This document shows positions 16,218 through 25,310 of a stretch of 64,000 nt of DNA, piece after piece; within the stretch, counting starts at the first letter, position 1, and each line of letters starts with the position of its first letter. This DNA comes from an uncultured Acetatifactor sp. (lineage in GTDB: Bacteria > Bacillota > Clostridia > Lachnospirales > Lachnospiraceae), in assembly GCA_910586515.1 (NCBI GenBank), contig CAJUGL010000005.1, positions 43,083 through 107,082 of the forward strand, given 5' to 3'. Position numbers and translations under genes: made by a program. The notes below the pieces were generated by a model. The model had not been told where the DNA came from and did no database searches. It saw only the letters and a list, made by a program, of their open reading frames with translations.

Positions 16218-17654
16218 CTATTCTTCCCAGCTCAGTCCGCAGCTTTCCGCAAAGTCTCTGTATATCCTTCGGTAAGTTTCCCTCATATGCTGGATCCGGT
16301 AGCCGGACATGACTCTCCTGTAGCCGCTCTCCCCCATCTGCCGCCTCATGGGCTCGTTCCTTGCCATATCCACCATAGCCTGAGCGATCTCCTCCACATT
16401 CATGATGTGGGTCAGGATCCCTCCCGGTCCGTAATCGTCTTTCTCCCCATATATCAAACCGGAACAATTGCCCACATCCGTGGCAATCACCGGCACATGG
16501 GCCGCATAGCTCTCCAGTATGGTCAGCGGCTGCCCCTCACTGATGCTGGTTAAGATCGTCACATCCATTCTGCCCAGATACTCCCGGATATTTATTCTGC
16601 CGGTAAAAACCACATCAGTCAGCTCCAGCGCCTCCACCTGCTCATAACATTCCCTGGCGTACTCCTGATCCTCGTCGCAGGGCCCCATAATCCAAAGCTT
16701 AAGACCAGGTTCTCTCTCTTTGGCGAAACTGAACGCCTGTATCATGGTCTTTACATCCTTGATGGGCGTCACCCGCAGAATCGCGCCGATATTGAACTTC
16801 CCCTCGTCCTCCTCTGTTTTGCCCGGAAGCTCCTGCAGATGCTCCACCTCTACGCCATTGGGCGTTACCATGGTCTTCTCCACGGGACAGCCCAGGTCTA
16901 TCTGCAGTTCCCTGGCATGTTCATACAGACTGGTGATCAGATCTCCCCTCTCGTAAGCCAGGTTGGACATCTTCCTGAACTGCTCGATCCAGATATTTTT
17001 GTAAGCCCCTTTAACCCATTCTGCCCTGAGCAATTCCTCTTCCCGCTCCCTGGTATAAATGCCGTGCTCGGATATCAGCAGACGCCCTCCGCAGAGAGAC
17101 TTCCCCATGCTGCCCAGCACCCCCGCATAGCCCGTGGCCACACAGTGGTACAGATCCGCCTTGGGTATCTTCATCTTCAGCCCAAACATCAGCGGCAGAT
17201 AAACCGAGCGCATGGTCCAGAGAAAGTCGGAAAAGTTCAGCTGACTATACTGCAAATCATAATATTCTCTGACGATATAAAGAAAATCTTCTCCCATCAA
17301 AAGCTTATCCAGAGAGATATTCCCTTCCTGAAACAACGCAAACAGAGTCTCCCAATCCACCTTCTGATTCAGAATCAGGCTCCGCAGGGCCTGATACTCC
17401 GCAGCCTTCAGTCTGTGCTTACGCCTGCCCTTCCGATTCCGATTCCAGTCAACATCCTGTAAATACAGCTCATGCACTTCCGTTACATTCTCCGGAAGCC
17501 GGTAGATGAACTTCCCGCTCTGGTCCCGGGTGCTTATGATTGTCAATATGACGAATTCCACCTTAGGAAACGATTGAATAAGTCCGTGTATCCAGCTGGA
17601 TACGCCTCCAGCCGCATACGGATAACAGCCTTCCACAATTATGCAGACCTTCAT
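16218..17654 (-). CDS. pelF: PelF-like glycosyltransferase (GT4)
   Basis: The 478-residue protein carries the PelF N-terminal signature MKVCIIVEGCYPYAAGGVSS and a long insertion typical of PelF. The C-terminal GT4 domain has RVTPIKDVKTMI, WIMGPCDED, ISEGQPLTILESYA (EX7E-type Glu residues) and DVGNCSGL. PelF is the cytosolic polymerising transferase of Pel, an amino-sugar polymer containing GalNAc and GlcNAc. The start at 17654 follows AGGGAG. It lies between the DUF2194 gene (73 bp) and pelG (100 bp). Substrate identity here is inferred from the family. Confidence 0.92.
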   Translation of the reverse strand: MKVCIIVEGCYPYAAGGVSSWIHGLIQSFPKVEFVILTIISTRDQSGKFIYRLPENVTEVHELYLQDVDWNRNRKGRRKHRLKAAEYQALRSLILNQKVDWETLFALFQEGNISLDKLLMGEDFLYIVREYYDLQYSQLNFSDFLWTMRSVYLPLMFGLKMKIPKADLYHCVATGYAGVLGSMGKSLCGGRLLISEHGIYTREREEELLRAEWVKGAYKNIWIEQFRKMSNLAYERGDLITSLYEHARELQIDLGCPVEKTMVTPNGVEVEHLQELPGKTEEDEGKFNIGAILRVTPIKDVKTMIQAFSFAKEREPGLKLWIMGPCDEDQEYARECYEQVEALELTDVVFTGRINIREYLGRMDVTILTSISEGQPLTILESYAAHVPVIATDVGNCSGLIYGEKDDYGPGGILTHIMNVEEIAQAMVDMARNEPMRRQMGESGYRRVMSGYRIQHMRETYRRIYRDFAESCGLSWEE

Positions 17655-17727
17655 CCGGCATCTCCCTTCTTTCTCACAGTTCCCCATTGCCATTCCGCGG
17701 CTTCTGAAAACTTACTGCCATCGCATA

Positions 17728-19614
17728 TCACCTGTAGAAGCGTCTGTCTGTGGAATCCAAAGTCAGGATAACTTCCTCTTCCTGCACCTCGATCAGGTAA
17801 GCCCCCTCCTCCAGCTTCTGCCAGCTGCCGCCTTCCATGTCCTTTATGCTCTCGTTGTGGGTCCGAAGAATAAACCAGGCAGGCCCCACAAGCCCTTCCA
17901 CCTGCAGATGAACCTCATCCTCCGTCCTGCTGTCCCTGTAATCCAGCGCCAGAAACTGCCTGATATGCGCATCGCACTCTGCGGCGGTGGTTCTGGCAAA
18001 GCCCTGAAATGTCTGACCGTAAATGCCCACGGTGGTGGCCAGCCCCCTGGACAGCTGCCCCCATCCGTCTCCGTCCCCGTCCGGATAGGCCACCCGGGAC
18101 AGGTCAAAGGCCGCGCTGAAATACCCCAAAGCCGTCTCCATGCTTCTCACCAGAAAATCCTTCTCATAAGTATACTCCAGACCGTTCTCCAAAACACGCT
18201 GTGCCGTCACCTCCTCCGTCAGAAAGGCCACCGGCGCGGTTTCCGTCCTTTCGCTGTCTCTCACCACCGTCTTCACCGATGCAAGAGCTTCTTCCTCCAG
18301 AGCAGCCTCTATCTCCTCTTCCGCCATATCTCCCGCATAGAAGGAGGCAAAGGCATAGCCGCTCAGTTCCTCTTTCAGAAATGCTGCGTCCTCCGCCAGC
18401 TTTTGGGCCGGCGGCGTATTCGATACATTGAACCCCCACAGACCTGTCTCCGCAGCCTTTTCGTTGAATATCTTCAGGTAAAATTTCAGCTGACGTCCGT
18501 CCGGCAGATTTTCGTCCTCATAATCATACTGAGGAGTCATCATACAGGTAGCCCTGTAATTATGCCGCTCCAGAACGGCCGCAATATTCGGCCACATCAG
18601 TTCCTGGAACACCTGTTTTACAGACCGGCTGTAGCGCCGCTCCATCTCCTCCCTGTTCTCGTCCGCCAGGCTGGGATAAGCTGCCAGTATCATATTTTGA
18701 GCATTCACCACCGGATAAAGTTCATAGGAATACATCTCCGCGGACATGGCAGACAATAGGCCGATGCCAGAAAGCCCCTGCATCAGCCCTCCGTTCACGG
18801 CAAACACATATGCCCCCCCAAAACTCCTGCGCCATATCATTATGGGATAGTTTTCCGCCTTTACGCCCTCGCCCTCCGCAATTCCCCGCATATACACCTT
18901 AGTGCCGGAAGCTGGCAGATACCAGGGAAAGGTCTCCTCCCCGGGAAAAGAGGCGCTGCCCGGAAGAGGTTCTTCCGCGTCCCGGGCGGCCTTTTCCAGA
19001 TAAAAGGTTTCCCCACCCAGCAGAAAACCTTCCCGCAGATGAAAACCGATGACTGAAGTCTTTTCTTCCAGCACGGTCCGAATACCTAAAAGTTCCCGCA
19101 CCCCTGGATTTTTCTCCAGAACGGACGCCTCAGGAAGATTTCCGAATACCAGATGGGTTCCCCCTTCCAGGCACTCTGTCAGCAGAGCCAGGTCCTCCCG
19201 TGACTCCCAGTCCACACAGCCTGAATCCAGCACCAGCATCTCCGGCTTCTCCTGCCTCTTCCACGCTTTCCCGAAAGCTCTCAGGGTGGAATAGGAGGCA
19301 ATATCTCTCTTTGTATAGGTAACCCATTGCTCCGCAATTTCTTCCAGCATTCCGCCGGCTTCCGCCACGCAGATGACTTTATTCCGGGCGATCAGAGTCT
19401 CTTTTTTCTCCGTCCCCTCATCCCCTTCGTCTTCCTCCCCGGCGTTCTCCGGCACATAAATATGAATTTGAGAGGGATAGTTTTCCCCAGTCTCGGTATA
19501 TCTGTTCACGGCATAATCATTCCAGTTATCTTTCAGATTATTGATGCACATGCACAGAAACAAAACCGTGATCATCAATATGGTAATCGTAAAAAATTGC
19601 CGGCGTGATATCAT
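17728..19614 (-). CDS. DUF2194 protein, PelA-deacetylase-like
   Basis: The 628-residue protein has an N-terminal membrane anchor (about residues 9-24) and a large extracellular part. Its position directly before pelF and the DUF2194-like layout match the Gram-positive PelA deacetylase (PelADA) slot. Candidate active-site blocks are MMTPQYDYEDENLPDGR and SRVAYPDGDGDGWGQLS. The expected reaction is partial N-deacetylation of the Pel polymer, giving a cationic polysaccharide. The start at ATG 19614 follows GGGGGAG; a reading 42 residues longer has no site. No separate hydrolase domain is fused, unlike PelA of Pseudomonas. Confidence 0.68.
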   Translation of the reverse strand: MISRRQFFTITILMITVLFLCMCINNLKDNWNDYAVNRYTETGENYPSQIHIYVPENAGEEDEGDEGTEKKETLIARNKVICVAEAGGMLEEIAEQWVTYTKRDIASYSTLRAFGKAWKRQEKPEMLVLDSGCVDWESREDLALLTECLEGGTHLVFGNLPEASVLEKNPGVRELLGIRTVLEEKTSVIGFHLREGFLLGGETFYLEKAARDAEEPLPGSASFPGEETFPWYLPASGTKVYMRGIAEGEGVKAENYPIMIWRRSFGGAYVFAVNGGLMQGLSGIGLLSAMSAEMYSYELYPVVNAQNMILAAYPSLADENREEMERRYSRSVKQVFQELMWPNIAAVLERHNYRATCMMTPQYDYEDENLPDGRQLKFYLKIFNEKAAETGLWGFNVSNTPPAQKLAEDAAFLKEELSGYAFASFYAGDMAEEEIEAALEEEALASVKTVVRDSERTETAPVAFLTEEVTAQRVLENGLEYTYEKDFLVRSMETALGYFSAAFDLSRVAYPDGDGDGWGQLSRGLATTVGIYGQTFQGFARTTAAECDAHIRQFLALDYRDSRTEDEVHLQVEGLVGPAWFILRTHNESIKDMEGGSWQKLEEGAYLIEVQEEEVILTLDSTDRRFYR

Positions 19615-19736
19615 TTTGCTCCCCCGCTTTTCCCGTTCCGGTTCTCCTTCAGCCCAGACAGACAATGTGGAGATTTTCGTGCGGAAAGCACACGAAAACA
19701 CCTGGCTGAACTGCCCGTATACGGTCCTGGTATCTT

Positions 19737-21980
19737 TCAATTATTATATCCGTAGTCTATGGCAAAATTATACAGGCTGTATCCGTCCTGCCTGATACGA
19801 TAACAGACGAATTCCTCCGTTTCATAGTACACTTCCATCTCATTGGGGTACAGTTCCCTGAACGCCTGCGCCCAATAATACATATGGGACATGGTCACCC
19901 AACGTTCCTCCCCGACATAGGGCAGAATCCCTTTCTCCTTCGGCAATGGCTTCTCTGCTCCCTCCTGAGAGACTTTTCTCTCAGGTCTGATGGTATTCAG
20001 ATAATCCAGATACAGGATCGGCACCTTTTCCACAAAGAAATACACCGTGTCCGTGGGAATGGTAATAACCGTTTCCTCCTTCATCGTGTCCTGATTTCTC
20101 AGGAATTCGATGGTTTCATAATGATAGCCCTTTTCCCAGGTCATCTGCTGCTCGTCATTGGCAGAACAGATAGTCCAGGAACGATTCCCCCTGTTTTCCC
20201 GCAGAATATTGGTGAGGCAGGTTATGGCGCCGTTTGACTCATACCCGCTGAGGCAGACCGGCTTTCTCATCCCGGTGAGAACCACCGCGCCCCAGACTGC
20301 GGCCAAAGCCCCAAGTCCCGCCAGATTGATTCCCTTCCGTTCCCGAAACAGCAAATACACTGCCCCGTCCAGACACAGACTCCATACAACCGGCAGTCCG
20401 TATCCGATATAAACGGAATACCTTGAAACTTCCAACAGCTGAGGCAGCCCCAGTTTGGAAGACGCCTGTAACACACACAGCAGAGCCATAAACACCCCGA
20501 ATGCAGCCAGCACTCCCCCATAGTCCGGCCTGCGCAGAATAAGCCACAGCACCCCCAGGGCCAGCAGCGCCCCCACGCTGCCCAGCATGAACTCCGCTGC
20601 CGGACGGCTGTCCCTGGTGACATAATATTGCAGCTCCCCCAAAACGCAGTCCAGCTTCTCCCGGAGTACCTCCAGGAAACTCCCCTGTCCGGAAGGCTGC
20701 TTTTCCTTCCCGGCAATCTTCTCCCCTTTCCCTTCTTTATTCTCCTGTTCTTTGTTCTCCTGTTCTTTGTTCTCCTGCTCTTTTGAAGCCCCCTCTTCGG
20801 CCCCGCCTCCGGAAGAAAGCATGTTCATTCCCCAGTACAGAGAGCCCTCCAAAGGCGTCCCCATGGCGTATGCCGCACCCATGGGAAGCGCGGCAATCAG
20901 TATACCCGCAATTCCTGCCGCCGCAAGCCTTCTCAGATACCGCCAGCGCAGACAGCGAAAGCAGAACCCTGCTCCGATCCCCACACACAGCAGGCCCGCC
21001 ACTATGGTGTCGTAAAAATGAACGGCCAAAGTCATGGAAATGCCGGCGGAGAACAGCGCCAGATACAGCCCGGCCCTTCCTCCCGCCTGGGCGATAAACT
21101 CCTTTTCTCCCAGAAACGCTATGGCAAAATAAGCGGCGGGCAGGATAAACATCATCCCGTATTCCTGCGGAAGAGGCGCGTAATATCGATAATAAGTATA
21201 CTGGTAAAAAATATCCCAACAGATATACGCCATCACGCCTGCATAGGGAGTATATTTCGATTTACACACAAGCTTCAGAAACGCCAGCAGCACCAAATGC
21301 ACCATCAGCGTCTGTACCAAAGCGAAAACCCGCAGAATCACATAGACAGGAACGGCAAAAACTTCATGCAGATAATAAATGATGCAGTGAAAGCCGAAAG
21401 GGTATACACCGTCCACAAAAATATGGTTATTCTCCATATGGTTAATCCAATAATTATGCAGCACCACATCCGAAGCACAGTATCCGTACACCTTGACTGT
21501 GTTCACCCCATAGATATACAGAATCAGCCCAACCGTACCCAGGACCAGCAGCGCATCCGGCCAGCGGGGAGCAAGCCACTGCCCCATCCACCCTGAGGAA
21601 ATCTTATGTATCCGGTTTCCCGCCCGCAGCATAACCGTCTTGATACCCATCTGCCCCTCTGAAATAAGCCGCAGCTTCCGCGAAATCCGCTCCAGAACCG
21701 CAGCCAGATCCCGCCTGTTCCGGGGAACTGTCCGCGCCAGAAAGGGAGCCAGCGTTCCCAGAATCAGCGTAAACCGATTGGATATATGCAGCAGCTGCAG
21801 CAGTAAGACCAGGTTCATACAGAAAAAATTTCCTGCCATAAAATAAACCAAAAACCTTGCCGAAGTTCTCATCCACGCGAGTCTTCTGCGCAGAAAAATC
21901 CACGGCAGCAGCAGCGTCATGCAAAAATATGCCGCCGATACGCCTGTTATCTGAAAAATTGTAAGCATTGTCATGGACAT
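19737..21980 (-). CDS. large multi-pass membrane protein of the Pel locus, unknown function
   Basis: The 747-residue protein has roughly 12-14 hydrophobic helices in residues 5-560, a polar repeat-containing loop near residues 400-430 (KEQEN three times) and a soluble C-terminal domain of about 180 residues. The layout resembles GT-C type membrane glycosyltransferases or O-antigen polymerase-like proteins, but I see no diagnostic catalytic motif. It lies between pelE and the DUF2194 gene (25 bp from pelE), so it is likely part of the same complex. An Asp/His-containing loop follows the second group of helices (YGYCASDVVLHNYWINHM). Function not assigned. Confidence 0.8.
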   Translation of the reverse strand: MSMTMLTIFQITGVSAAYFCMTLLLPWIFLRRRLAWMRTSARFLVYFMAGNFFCMNLVLLLQLLHISNRFTLILGTLAPFLARTVPRNRRDLAAVLERISRKLRLISEGQMGIKTVMLRAGNRIHKISSGWMGQWLAPRWPDALLVLGTVGLILYIYGVNTVKVYGYCASDVVLHNYWINHMENNHIFVDGVYPFGFHCIIYYLHEVFAVPVYVILRVFALVQTLMVHLVLLAFLKLVCKSKYTPYAGVMAYICWDIFYQYTYYRYYAPLPQEYGMMFILPAAYFAIAFLGEKEFIAQAGGRAGLYLALFSAGISMTLAVHFYDTIVAGLLCVGIGAGFCFRCLRWRYLRRLAAAGIAGILIAALPMGAAYAMGTPLEGSLYWGMNMLSSGGGAEEGASKEQENKEQENKEQENKEGKGEKIAGKEKQPSGQGSFLEVLREKLDCVLGELQYYVTRDSRPAAEFMLGSVGALLALGVLWLILRRPDYGGVLAAFGVFMALLCVLQASSKLGLPQLLEVSRYSVYIGYGLPVVWSLCLDGAVYLLFRERKGINLAGLGALAAVWGAVVLTGMRKPVCLSGYESNGAITCLTNILRENRGNRSWTICSANDEQQMTWEKGYHYETIEFLRNQDTMKEETVITIPTDTVYFFVEKVPILYLDYLNTIRPERKVSQEGAEKPLPKEKGILPYVGEERWVTMSHMYYWAQAFRELYPNEMEVYYETEEFVCYRIRQDGYSLYNFAIDYGYNN
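20741..20785 (-). repeat. 15-bp in-frame tandem repeat
   Basis: Three near-identical 15-bp units encode KEQEN in the cytoplasmic or periplasmic loop of the 747-residue membrane protein. The first two units are identical and the third diverges by a few bases. Copy number could vary between strains by slippage. Confidence 0.85.
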
Positions 21981-22004
21981 TTCATTTCCCTGACCTTTCC
22001 CGCC

Positions 22005-22967
22005 TTAACTAAAAATACGAATTAGTTCCAACGTTTCGTTGTCAAGCACCGCATTGGACTTTTTCAGCGCCTGCATGGCTTCGAAAAAAGCCTCTCTGTC
22101 CTGCCTGGCAAAATACAGCTTCAGCTTGCAGGTATAGGTGGAAAGCTCTTCCGGAAATCTCTCCGTCATCCGTCCGCACCATTTCCCGCAGCTGCCGTAA
22201 TCCTTGATCTCCAGAGTCCGCAGACACACCTCCTCGTACCAGGGCAGAGTCATCCGTTCAGGATCCTTATCATAGAGAGAACCCGCCGCCTCTTCCAGAA
22301 TATTCACGAATTTCCGCTGCTCGTGAGCGGAAAAAATGTGCTGTCTCAGAATATTGTCCATATAGTCCAGGAGCATTTCCTCGCACTCGGTCTCCCCTGC
22401 GTCTTCCTCCGGAATCTGTTTCCGCAGCCTCTGCACATAGATGCGGAACCTATTCAGCTCGTCGGACAGCACCGCCGCCGCGTAATGGGAAGCCTCCGAG
22501 TCCTCGCTGTCCAGAGCCAGCGTGATGGACGCCAGACAGTTTTGAATATCTTCTCTGAGCACATTCATCATCACCTGGCGGAGATCCTTCTTCTCATTCA
22601 CCAGAATAGCCTCCTCCAGAGGGATGATGTCTCTCTCCCGCTCCTCGTCCGCCTTCATATGTGTCCTGACTCTCTCCTTACTGAAAATGACATCCGCCAA
22701 ATCCACTTCCCGCCAGAACACCACCAGATAAAACACGTGCCCCATAAAGAAAAACAGCGGCCCGATTACGGGACACAAAATCATGACGATAAATCGGAGC
22801 AGATAAGTCCTTCTGTTGTCATACAGAATCTCCGTCTGTTCATCTTTCTGTACGGCGGAATGCGCAGGCACAATAAATAAGGCTCCAGCCAGCAGATAGA
22901 GCAGGGAGATAATCAGATTTACGATCAGTATTATCAGGAAAATACGTTCATCTCTTGCCATCCCCAT
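22005..22967 (-). CDS. pelE: PelE-like membrane/TPR protein
   Basis: The 320-residue protein has two membrane helices at about residues 8-33 and 52-80. A soluble helical domain follows with repeated pairs of helices that look like TPRs, ending KSNAVLDNETLELIRIFS. PelE in Pel systems has exactly this design and binds PelD/PelG in the inner-membrane complex. The start at ATG 22967 lies 7 nt after AAAGG; an earlier in-frame codon at 23024 would overlap pelD. It follows pelD by 35 bp. Sequence identity to PelE is low by eye, so the call rests on topology and gene order. Confidence 0.72.
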   Translation of the reverse strand: MGMARDERIFLIILIVNLIISLLYLLAGALFIVPAHSAVQKDEQTEILYDNRRTYLLRFIVMILCPVIGPLFFFMGHVFYLVVFWREVDLADVIFSKERVRTHMKADEERERDIIPLEEAILVNEKKDLRQVMMNVLREDIQNCLASITLALDSEDSEASHYAAAVLSDELNRFRIYVQRLRKQIPEEDAGETECEEMLLDYMDNILRQHIFSAHEQRKFVNILEEAAGSLYDKDPERMTLPWYEEVCLRTLEIKDYGSCGKWCGRMTERFPEELSTYTCKLKLYFARQDREAFFEAMQALKKSNAVLDNETLELIRIFS

Positions 22968-23002
22968 ACACCGCCTTTCCGAATCTTTGAACACCGAAGC
23001 TA

Positions 23003-25174
23003 CTACACACTTTCCACCCGGCATTCATAGCCTGCATTTTGAAATCGCTCCATAATGCCGCCTATATTCTCCCTGCCCGTATTGGACAGAAGCGCGAAAA
23101 GCCTGCCGCCTTTTAAAATCCCCAGATAATCCGTCTGCCTGATTGCCCCGCCCAGCGTGCCGGCCACCTTCTCGTAGTTCTCCCCTTCCGCCAGGACTTC
23201 CAGCAGCACATACTCTGTCAGCCCCTTTTCCCGGGCATCGTGAAAAGCTTTCGCCAAAAGGGAAAACGCGTCCTCGTCCAGCACGTTCGTCCCCTCCACA
23301 TAGCGCCGGTTATGCAGGGCATCCAGATAGCGGTTTGCCCGCACCACAGCATTCTGAATCAGGAAACCAACGATTGTCAGCCGGTTTGCCTCCCCTAAAG
23401 TCATACGCTCCCAGGGTATGCCCCAGAGCATCAGAATCAGCAGCATCTTCTCCTCGGAATATACCGCGCCGGCCATCATGGGCATCTTCTCCTCCATGCT
23501 TCGGTTGATATAGACCCGGCGCTCCCTCAGTTCTCCGTACATGGCCTCCATGGCGGTATACTTAATCGAATTTCCCATTTTCCGCGCGTTAGACGAGGTT
23601 GAAGAAAAAAGTCTCGCATAGTCGCCGTTGGCCACGGTGTAGATGGCAACGTCCTCACAGTCCATCAGCTTTGAGAGAACCTGGGCCGCATAAAACAGCA
23701 CTTCCTCCGGACCGTACTGCTCCAGGGTAGAAGAAATCTCATAGATCTTGCCCAGGCTGTCCTTGTGGTTCACCACCTGTGATTCAAAGTTATGCTTCAT
23801 TCTGACATTGCTGTCATTAATTTCCTCGATATCCTTCAGCTGTCCCCGAAGATACCGCACCCTCGACTTGTTTTCCCCCGAAATAAAGCGCAGCTGATCC
23901 TTCAGATATCCCACTACCAGCCCGACAATAAAGAGCTGCGCCATCCATACATAGGTATTATAATCCACCAGCACGTCAAATCCCGTGCGCGACTTCATCT
24001 GTCCCAATAAATATCCCACCACTGAGAGAAATCCTGAAAATATAGCCTGCTGCTGTCCGTAAACCACCGCAAACAGCAGCACATACAGCAGATAGAAATC
24101 CAGCCTCGCCAAAAACCGACTCTCCGCCGCACGGCTCTCCAATAGGAAAAAAAGAATAAAACAAATCAGATTTTCGATAAAGGGGAAGACCGCCCTGATT
24201 ATCCTGCGGGTGTTGTTCCAGGCTTTCACCGCCAACCCGCCTCCGGCGTCCTCCTCCGTAATAAAAGATGCGCTGTGACGCTTCATAAAACGGGCAACCT
24301 GCTTCACGCCCGTATCATAATGATTAAATATCTCCCGGCCGTACTCCTTCCGGAAACGCTCCCCGTCCAGAACCTGCCTGCTGCTCATCCCCACAGTATT
24401 GTCCACGATCTCAATGCCGGACGCCAGTTCCTCCTGAACCAGTTTGGCCAGCTCCATCTCTCCGATTTCTTCCCCGGAAGATATATGGTAAACCGTATGT
24501 TCCGGCTCCTCCCGGCAGATCAGCCTGTACAGCTGTTCCACCGCATCATTGAGATAGACCATGGAATACGCTCTTCTGCCGTTAGCGGAAATCTTCCCCG
24601 TCCGCAAGGCCTCCAGACACATTTTAAAGCAGGGATTGTCCTCGGACATCCCCTTCTCAGGCACCCAGTACAGATGATCAAAGCGCAGAACAACCGTGTC
24701 CGTGCCCTGGGTTCTCCTGTAATTCGCGCAGGTATCCTCCCCCTGGGCCAGAGCCATGGCCCGAAACCCCTTGGGCGAGACCGGCTCCTCCTCCGGAATA
24801 TTGTCGATATGCGAGGTCCCGTATACCTCCTGAGACGAAAAATACAGAAAACGCCCCTTCTTCATCATGCTGAAGGCAGAGAGAATGTTCATCAGTCCGG
24901 CCATATAGCTCACGCCGTCCTGTCTGGGGATTTCCCAGCTGTAATTCGTGTCAAAGGCGCCGGTAAACACCGTCACATCCGGCTTCACGCTTTCCAGAAT
25001 ATCCTTGACGCTTCCGCTGTCGTAGGGAAAATTATATTTTTCAAATACACGTTTGTAGAAGAACCTGTTCTCTTTCTGTCCTGTCAGCAAATAGACCCGG
25101 TGGCCGTTCTTATTCAGCTTGTCAATTATTGCGTTCATCAGCACACTGCCGCCGCCTACCAATAATACAACCAT
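23003..25174 (-). CDS. pelD: PelD-like c-di-GMP receptor with fused N-terminal SDR domain
   Basis: The 723-residue protein has an extended-SDR/epimerase domain (1-310), about four membrane helices (330-440), a coiled coil, a GAF domain (about 480-600) and a degenerate GGDEF domain (630-723). The C-terminal part matches PelD: RQTD at 679-682 fits the c-di-GMP binding RxxD I-site, while the GGDEF signature is degraded to KGGRLF, so it should bind but not make c-di-GMP. In the SDR part the catalytic YxxxK is replaced by Phe137 and Ala141, and the glycine loop is VGGGSVLMN, so it may be inactive. It is the first gene of the operon, behind a near-consensus promoter. Confidence 0.85.
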   Translation of the reverse strand: MVVLLVGGGSVLMNAIIDKLNKNGHRVYLLTGQKENRFFYKRVFEKYNFPYDSGSVKDILESVKPDVTVFTGAFDTNYSWEIPRQDGVSYMAGLMNILSAFSMMKKGRFLYFSSQEVYGTSHIDNIPEEEPVSPKGFRAMALAQGEDTCANYRRTQGTDTVVLRFDHLYWVPEKGMSEDNPCFKMCLEALRTGKISANGRRAYSMVYLNDAVEQLYRLICREEPEHTVYHISSGEEIGEMELAKLVQEELASGIEIVDNTVGMSSRQVLDGERFRKEYGREIFNHYDTGVKQVARFMKRHSASFITEEDAGGGLAVKAWNNTRRIIRAVFPFIENLICFILFFLLESRAAESRFLARLDFYLLYVLLFAVVYGQQQAIFSGFLSVVGYLLGQMKSRTGFDVLVDYNTYVWMAQLFIVGLVVGYLKDQLRFISGENKSRVRYLRGQLKDIEEINDSNVRMKHNFESQVVNHKDSLGKIYEISSTLEQYGPEEVLFYAAQVLSKLMDCEDVAIYTVANGDYARLFSSTSSNARKMGNSIKYTAMEAMYGELRERRVYINRSMEEKMPMMAGAVYSEEKMLLILMLWGIPWERMTLGEANRLTIVGFLIQNAVVRANRYLDALHNRRYVEGTNVLDEDAFSLLAKAFHDAREKGLTEYVLLEVLAEGENYEKVAGTLGGAIRQTDYLGILKGGRLFALLSNTGRENIGGIMERFQNAGYECRVESV

Positions 25175-25240
25175 TTTCCGTCCTGTCCGTCCTTCCCGAA
25201 AGCCTGCTCCGCCAAACCGCAGACAAACTCTTTCGATTTT

Positions 25241-25260
25241 AGATAAGTTAAACTTTATCT
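25241..25260. promoter_or_regulatory. palindrome at the pel operon start, possible operator
   Basis: AGATAA and TTATCT are inverted around an 8-bp centre, placed 3 bp downstream of the -10 box, overlapping the expected transcription start. This position suits a repressor site. No regulator gene adjacent to it could be linked. Confidence 0.4.
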
Positions 25261-25263
25261 ATA

Positions 25264-25291
25264 ATTATAGTCCTTCTGTTATAAAAGTCAA
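25264..25291 (-). promoter_or_regulatory. sigma-A type promoter of the Pel-type operon
   Basis: On the minus strand TTGACT (25286-25291) and TATAAT (25264-25269) are 16 bp apart and lie about 90 bp upstream of pelD. It is among the strongest promoter matches in the window. Confidence 0.75.
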
Positions 25292-25310
25292 GAGCAAAGA
25301 CAGGACCCTG

